64,000 nt of DNA from Margaritifera margaritifera (lineage: Eukaryota; Mollusca; Bivalvia; Unionida; Margaritiferidae). The notes below the pieces were generated by a model that was not told the origin of the DNA, did not search any database, and saw only the letters and a program-made list of their open reading frames with translations. The DNA lies in contig JAQPZY010001011.1 in assembly GCA_029931535.1 (NCBI GenBank), forward strand, positions 1 through 64,000. The letters are read 5' to 3'. Every line of letters begins with the position of its first letter. Position 1 is the first letter of the stretch. This document shows positions 63,881-64,000 of the stretch, one piece after another. The position numbers and the translations under genes were made by a program.

Positions 63881-64000
63881 CTGTAAAAACACATAACAAT
63901 AAGAATTTCAAAGATAATTTACAGTATTACTATTGATTACTGACTAACGCTAATCCAAATGTAGTTTTACTAGAGGATGATACATATTTTCATAGCTAAT

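Overview
The window is invertebrate genomic DNA, probably molluscan. The support is a spliced SMG9-like host gene at the right end, a tRNA-derived SINE, a LINE fragment, AT-rich intergenic DNA and many micro- and minisatellites. About half of it (6.6-10.7 kb and 18.3-50.2 kb) is Polinton/Maverick (adintovirus-type) DNA from three different insertions. All three are broken, and the breaks are described as seen.

Layout. 1-6.6 kb: host DNA with a LINE RNase H fragment and one possible transmembrane exon. 6.65-10.7 kb: an old, short Polinton remnant (pseudogenes of minor virion protein, major capsid protein, an HPSQ zinc protein and protease) between degenerate inverted repeats. 10.7-18.26 kb: host DNA with palindromic minisatellites and a SINE. 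18.26-50.18 kb: an OUTER Polinton in minus orientation whose polymerase/ATPase half is missing. Its capsid gene was cut by a complete INNER Polinton, 25147-46280 (21,134 bp). The inner copy has 320-bp terminal inverted repeats and a perfect 6-bp target duplication CTCGGG (25141-25146 and 46281-46286). 50.2-53.7 kb: junction and repeat DNA. 53.77-63.88 kb: the last five coding exons of SMG9, minus strand, with introns full of minisatellites.

The inner element reads left to right as: TIR; terminal gene A; a small basic ORF; gene E; CCHC zinc-knuckle gene; protein-primed DNA polymerase B; two BIR/IAP-like genes; an F-box-like repeat protein with duplicated small genes; packaging ATPase; pX-like basic core proteins; a coiled-coil protein; DDE integrase with chromodomain; a membrane protein; penton; pVI-like minor protein; double-jelly-roll capsid protein; HPSQ zinc protein; adenain-like protease; terminal genes C and B; TIR. 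The polymerase, integrase, minor virion and HPSQ genes each carry one in-frame stop, and the second BIR gene has a stop and a frameshift, so this copy is recent but probably dead.

The most striking observation is that the small accessory genes at the element ends finish not in a poly(A) signal but in a copy of the metazoan replication-dependent histone mRNA 3' end. This is a 6-bp stem with a 4-base loop (e.g. GGCCCTTTTCAGGGCC), flanked by CCAAC and ACCCA, followed by a CAAGAAAGA-like purine box. The signal occurs at about a dozen sites in all three elements, lies inside the TIRs, and is paired with a shared TATA promoter module. This suggests S-phase, SLBP/U7-dependent expression of Polinton early or accessory genes. 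I do not know of a description of this.
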